A stretch of 64,000 bases of DNA, from positions 1,587,001 through 1,651,000 of the forward strand of contig NZ_JBGNFV010000001.1 in the NCBI RefSeq assembly GCF_041449215.1, given 5' to 3'. Within the stretch, counting starts at the first letter, position 1. Every line of letters starts with the position of its first letter. This DNA is from Roseivirga sp. BDSF3-8. GTDB lineage: Bacteria > Bacteroidota > Bacteroidia > Cytophagales > Cyclobacteriaceae. This document shows, one piece after another, positions 60,946 to 64,000 of this stretch. The notes under the pieces were generated by a model that had not been told where the DNA came from, did no database searches, and saw nothing but the letters and a program-made list of their open reading frames with translations. Both the position numbers and the translations under genes were made by a program.

Positions 60946-61369
60946 TGTTTTTCTCTTTTGGAAGTTTAACAATTGAGAACCAGAAATTTTCAATCGCCTC
61001 AATAACTTTCTCAAACTGATCAAAGTCACTGGGCTTGGTAATAAAGCAGTTGGCGTGCCCCTGGTAGCTTTTTATGATATCGTCCCGATTAGAGGAGGTG
61101 GACATAATTACTACAGGGATGACCATAAGGCTGGGGTGTGATTTAATTTCTTTCAGTACATCGAGTCCATCTACTCTGGGAAGGTTAAGGTCCAGCAGAA
61201 TCATGTCTGGTAATTCACCGGGTGATTTTACCCTTAAAGCTTCCAGCGCTTCTTCCCCATTAAGATGGGTTTCCAGGTTTATATCGAGGCGGCTATCTAA
61301 CAGTACCTCTTCCAGCATAGCTATATCTGCTATGCTATCTTCAACCAAAAAAATATTAATCTCCTGCAT
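60926..61369 (-). CDS. Rcp1-like single-domain response regulator
   Basis: A 147-residue receiver-only protein. It has the EDS acidic pair at about 10-12, the phospho-Asp in DMILLDLNLPRVDG near 61, the Thr/Ser switch in VIMSTSSNRDD near 92 and the Lys in FITKPSDF near 114. There is no output domain. It resembles Rcp1-type regulators that are partners of phytochrome kinases. It starts 14 bases after the bphP stop and overlaps the next gene by 20 bases, so it is co-transcribed with both. Confidence 0.93.
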   Translation of the reverse strand: MQEINIFLVEDSIADIAMLEEVLLDSRLDINLETHLNGEEALEALRVKSPGELPDMILLDLNLPRVDGLDVLKEIKSHPSLMVIPVVIMSTSSNRDDIIKSYQGHANCFITKPSDFDQFEKVIEAIENFWFSIVKLPKEKNSDQTPT

Positions 61370-61383
61370 AGGGGTTAGTTCGA

Positions 61384-63747
61384 TTAAAGGTCTTTGGCAA
61401 TGGTAAAATAAAAAGTTGTACCCTCGTTCAGGTCAGACTTAACCCAAATCTTCCCACCGTGTTTTTCTACGATTCGCTTGCATATGGACAGCCCAACGCC
61501 GGTGCCGGGGTACTCCTGCACGGTGTGTAAGCGACGGAAAATGACAAAGACCTTATCGAAATACTTTTCCTCTATGCCTATACCATTATCTTTTACAAAC
61601 AGTTCCCAATGGGTATCATTTTCAGTACCCCCAATTTTTACCACCGGGTTAGCGTCTTGCCTGCGGTATTTCATGGCGTTACTAATCAGATTTTGAAATA
61701 ATTGGTTTAACAATGTGTGATCACCCTTCATCGTAAAAGGCACATCACATTTTATGCGGGCACCTTCTCTGCTAATAGCATGTGAAAGGGACATTTTGAG
61801 CCTGTCTACCATCTTACATACACTAAGGGGCTCGGGTTCCAGCTTGCGGCTTCCGCTTCTGCTGAATTCCAGGATGTCTTCTATCAGTTGTTGCTGCCTG
61901 GCGGTACCATCCACGATAAAATCTATGTAGCGCCTGCCCCGCTCATCCAATTGGTCTGCATAGCGCTTGGCAAGCAGACGGGAGAAGCTGGAAGTAGCTC
62001 TCAGGGGTTCCTGCAGGTCATGACTGGTGATATAGGCAAACTGCTCCAGCTCTTTATTTGAGCGTTTCAGTTCGTCCATATAATGCTCCAGCTTATGCTG
62101 AGTTTCTTTTCGCTGTTTTACTTCCTGCTGAAGCTGAAGGTTTAGGTTTTCCAGCTCATCTTTCTGCTCCCTGATCTTTTCGGCTTTGAAAAGGAAATAA
62201 TCTTTGAGGGCATTACGGAGCTCCTTGGCGAAATAGATATTTTTATCTCCCCATGGGATGGATTTCATCCGTACTTCTTCCTGCCATTTTTCAAATGACT
62301 TACGGGGATGGAGCCTTACCTTGCCATCTTCTTCTCTTATCTCAATTTTATCGGGCTGTCCACCCCAGTTTACCAGTTGCACTACTTCGGGCCTGAGCCA
62401 GATGACGTAGGTATCGGTGCTTTTGGTGATAGTAAAGGCCATGAGGCCGCTGGCAATATTTTTATATTTCTGTGCTTCCGGCAGCAGAGCGCTCAGGTGA
62501 TTGGTGTAGAAGAGAAAATTTTCGTCTGTAACCCTGGCTTTGACCAGGTTAATGATCTCAATAACGGCCTGGTTATCGGGGACTGGCCCGTGGCACAGGA
62601 CCTCGCCTTCAGAGACGAGTATGAAGGCGAGGGCATCGGTGAGCTGAAGTAGCTCGCTTTTTACCCGGTGCATACCTGCCATAAAATCCTGCTGCCGGGA
62701 TACACTCTCCAGAATAGCACTGTGGATGCTCCTAAGGCGACTTTCTACTACCTGGGTATCGCTCTTTTCTTTAAGACTGAGCTGCAGTGAAAGAATCTGA
62801 CCAATATACTCTGCGGCTATACGTACATGATAGGGTACGTAATGCTCAGAAAGGTGGTGGCAGGCAATAAGCCCCCATAGCTTACCATCTTTAATAAGCG
62901 AGATGGTAAGGGTGGCTTTTACCCCCATGTTATGCAGGTATTCGATGTGTATGGGGGACACGCTGCGCAGCATAGTATTGCTCAGATCCAGGGGCTGGCC
63001 CTGGGTCAGTGGGGTGGTTTGCGGAATAATTTTCGCAGGCTGATAGGTGGTATCGGGTATGTACCGCAGCCAGTTTCTGAGATAAAGAGCCCTGGCCTGG
63101 GAGGGGATGTCGGAGGCAGGGTAATGTAACCCGAGGTATCCGGGTGCATAGCTGTTACGCGCTTCGGCAATGACGTCGCCATTCCACTCATCATCAAACT
63201 GGTAGATCATGACACGGTCGAAACCTGTAAGGGCTTTAACCTCGCGTGCGGCAATGCCGGTAAGATCTTCCATGGTTTCGGCTCCCTGGAATTTCAGCAG
63301 GCTCTTGCGTGAGAGCTCATAAAAATGAGGAAATGAAATATTATTTTCATTGCGCCCTTTTTCGATCTCTAATACAACACCCCCGTTGCTACGGTGAATA
63401 ATGCCGCTAAAGTCTAGGGGCTCACCGCCTACGTCTATGGTAAAACTGAGGGGGTTAATATTATTCAGGAAAGGATTAGCCAGGGGTAGTTTTTCTCTTT
63501 CTATTTCGGCTATAATTTCATCCAGCCTATCCTGCCCGATAAGGTCGGCTAAAGAGGTATCGAGTAGCGCTTCGGGGGAACGACCCAGTATTTCGTGTAC
63601 GGTATCGGAGGTTTGTAATATCTGAAAGGTATCGGGGTCCATTACCAGCAACAGGCCGTAGCGTTGGGTAGCTCCTGGTATATGAATGGGCTCTTTATCG
63701 CACGTTTGAAGGTCTCCGCCTCTTACGTTTGTATTCAGCTCTTCCAT
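61384..63747 (-). CDS. bphP: bacteriophytochrome histidine kinase
   Basis: A 787-residue red/far-red photoreceptor. Domains in order: PAS (about 15-120) with the biliverdin-attaching Cys16 in QTCDKEPIHIPG; GAF (about 145-315) with PASDIPSQARALY and the chromophore His in IACHHLSEHYVP; PHY (about 330-510) with the tongue motif HPRKSFEKWQEE; a coiled-coil DHp with His in YITSHDLQEPLRA near 573; and a catalytic ATPase with NLISNAMKYRRQD and DNGIGIEEKYF. All key residues for biliverdin binding and kinase activity are present. It lies directly downstream of the heme oxygenase gene that makes its chromophore and upstream of two receiver genes. Confidence 0.96.
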   Translation of the reverse strand: MEELNTNVRGGDLQTCDKEPIHIPGATQRYGLLLVMDPDTFQILQTSDTVHEILGRSPEALLDTSLADLIGQDRLDEIIAEIEREKLPLANPFLNNINPLSFTIDVGGEPLDFSGIIHRSNGGVVLEIEKGRNENNISFPHFYELSRKSLLKFQGAETMEDLTGIAAREVKALTGFDRVMIYQFDDEWNGDVIAEARNSYAPGYLGLHYPASDIPSQARALYLRNWLRYIPDTTYQPAKIIPQTTPLTQGQPLDLSNTMLRSVSPIHIEYLHNMGVKATLTISLIKDGKLWGLIACHHLSEHYVPYHVRIAAEYIGQILSLQLSLKEKSDTQVVESRLRSIHSAILESVSRQQDFMAGMHRVKSELLQLTDALAFILVSEGEVLCHGPVPDNQAVIEIINLVKARVTDENFLFYTNHLSALLPEAQKYKNIASGLMAFTITKSTDTYVIWLRPEVVQLVNWGGQPDKIEIREEDGKVRLHPRKSFEKWQEEVRMKSIPWGDKNIYFAKELRNALKDYFLFKAEKIREQKDELENLNLQLQQEVKQRKETQHKLEHYMDELKRSNKELEQFAYITSHDLQEPLRATSSFSRLLAKRYADQLDERGRRYIDFIVDGTARQQQLIEDILEFSRSGSRKLEPEPLSVCKMVDRLKMSLSHAISREGARIKCDVPFTMKGDHTLLNQLFQNLISNAMKYRRQDANPVVKIGGTENDTHWELFVKDNGIGIEEKYFDKVFVIFRRLHTVQEYPGTGVGLSICKRIVEKHGGKIWVKSDLNEGTTFYFTIAKDL

Positions 63748-63753
63748 GATCTG

Positions 63754-64000
63754 CTATGCGTTTTGATGATCTAAAAAATGGGTGGCCTGCCTGTAGCATT
63801 GGGCAAAGAGGGCAAATGATGTGCGAGCGGCCTGGATGGTGGCTTGCTGCCTGTCCGGGGCATCAATCTGATTGAGGGTTTCTTTAAAGGCATTCCAGGA
63901 TCTTCCATCAAACCGGTCATAGCTTTGCAAAAATCGATCGGCGACGCCTTGGGTCATAAAGGGTTTTTCCAGCAGGTGCTTTGAGATCATCCTTGCGCCC
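63754..64000 (-). CDS. bphO: biliverdin-producing heme oxygenase, C-terminal part
   Basis: The frame is open to the window edge, so the N-terminus is missing; about 82 residues are seen. FLQSYDRFDGRSWNAFKETL followed by a C-terminal helix (TSFALFAQCYRQATHF) matches the end of bacterial heme oxygenases (BphO type). It stops 6 bases before the bphP start, which is the usual bphO-bphP arrangement: heme oxygenase supplies biliverdin to the phytochrome. Cofactor-binding His lies outside the window. Confidence 0.85.
   Translation of the reverse strand, partial: GARMISKHLLEKPFMTQGVADRFLQSYDRFDGRSWNAFKETLNQIDAPDRQQATIQAARTSFALFAQCYRQATHFLDHQNA

Noticed and set aside
1-64000. tRNA, rRNA, CRISPR array, insertion sequence or prophage
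   Set aside because: I saw no cloverleaf, rRNA-like segment, repeat-spacer array, transposase or phage gene.

Overview
The window is a chromosomal segment of a Bacteroidota bacterium, most likely of the Cytophagales/Fulvivirga type. The evidence is two secreted proteins with type IX secretion (T9SS) C-terminal sorting domains, an Oar-like TonB-dependent receptor with a carboxypeptidase-regulatory plug extension, a DppIV-type S9B peptidase, a Bacteroidota-type DoxX/thioredoxin-fold protein, candidate -7 boxes of the TAnnTTTG type and weak Shine-Dalgarno use. I see no rRNA, tRNA, CRISPR array, insertion sequence or prophage. Genes are densely packed, and many junctions are 4-base overlaps or strong hairpin terminators.

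Layout. 1-5.9 kb: the tail of a FadL-type porin; a leftward four-gene run (DUF1599, DoxX-like, DppB-like permease, aroK); and a divergent folP-cdaA pair linking folate synthesis and c-di-AMP synthesis. 5.9-10.7 kb: a secreted lipoprotein, a dipeptidyl peptidase IV and an unrecognised membrane protein with a zinc ribbon. 10.7-19.8 kb: a divergent kynurenine-catabolism island. Rightward genes encode 3-hydroxyanthranilate dioxygenase, ACMS decarboxylase, kynureninase, kynurenine 3-monooxygenase and a coupled CrtI-like flavoprotein. Leftward genes encode an SDR with a degenerate active site, an M19 dipeptidase and an aminomuconate-semialdehyde dehydrogenase. Together they would carry kynurenine through 3-hydroxykynurenine, 3-hydroxyanthranilate and ACMS to 2-aminomuconate. 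Tryptophan dioxygenase and kynurenine formamidase are not in the window.

19.8-36.5 kb: an MltF-like lytic transglycosylase, a complete tripartite RND efflux operon (adaptor, pump, TolC), an alpha/beta hydrolase, the Oar-like receptor, a PhoD-like phosphatase and a large M14 carboxypeptidase. 36.7-45.1 kb: TamB, a hypothetical gene, acyP-deoC, a lysine-rich lipoprotein, and a TPR protein preceded by a small gene for a peptide with a double-glycine leader. 45.4-54.5 kb: an LpxL-like acyltransferase, a secreted GATase-like protein, homogentisate dioxygenase, a CtpA protease, a hemerythrin-like protein, ruvX-def, and an aminotransferase/omega-amidase pair.

54.5-64 kb: an FG-GAP T9SS cargo protein, murF, a DUF2461 gene, a second T9SS cargo protein, and a red-light sensing operon (bphO at the window edge, bphP, an Rcp1-like receiver, and a receiver-histidine kinase).

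The most interesting candidate systems are the double-glycine peptide with its TPR membrane partner (43.5-45.1 kb), the kynurenine island with its unexplained SDR, dipeptidase and CrtI-like members, and the four-component phytochrome operon. All functional statements are inferred from motifs and gene order; no searches were run.
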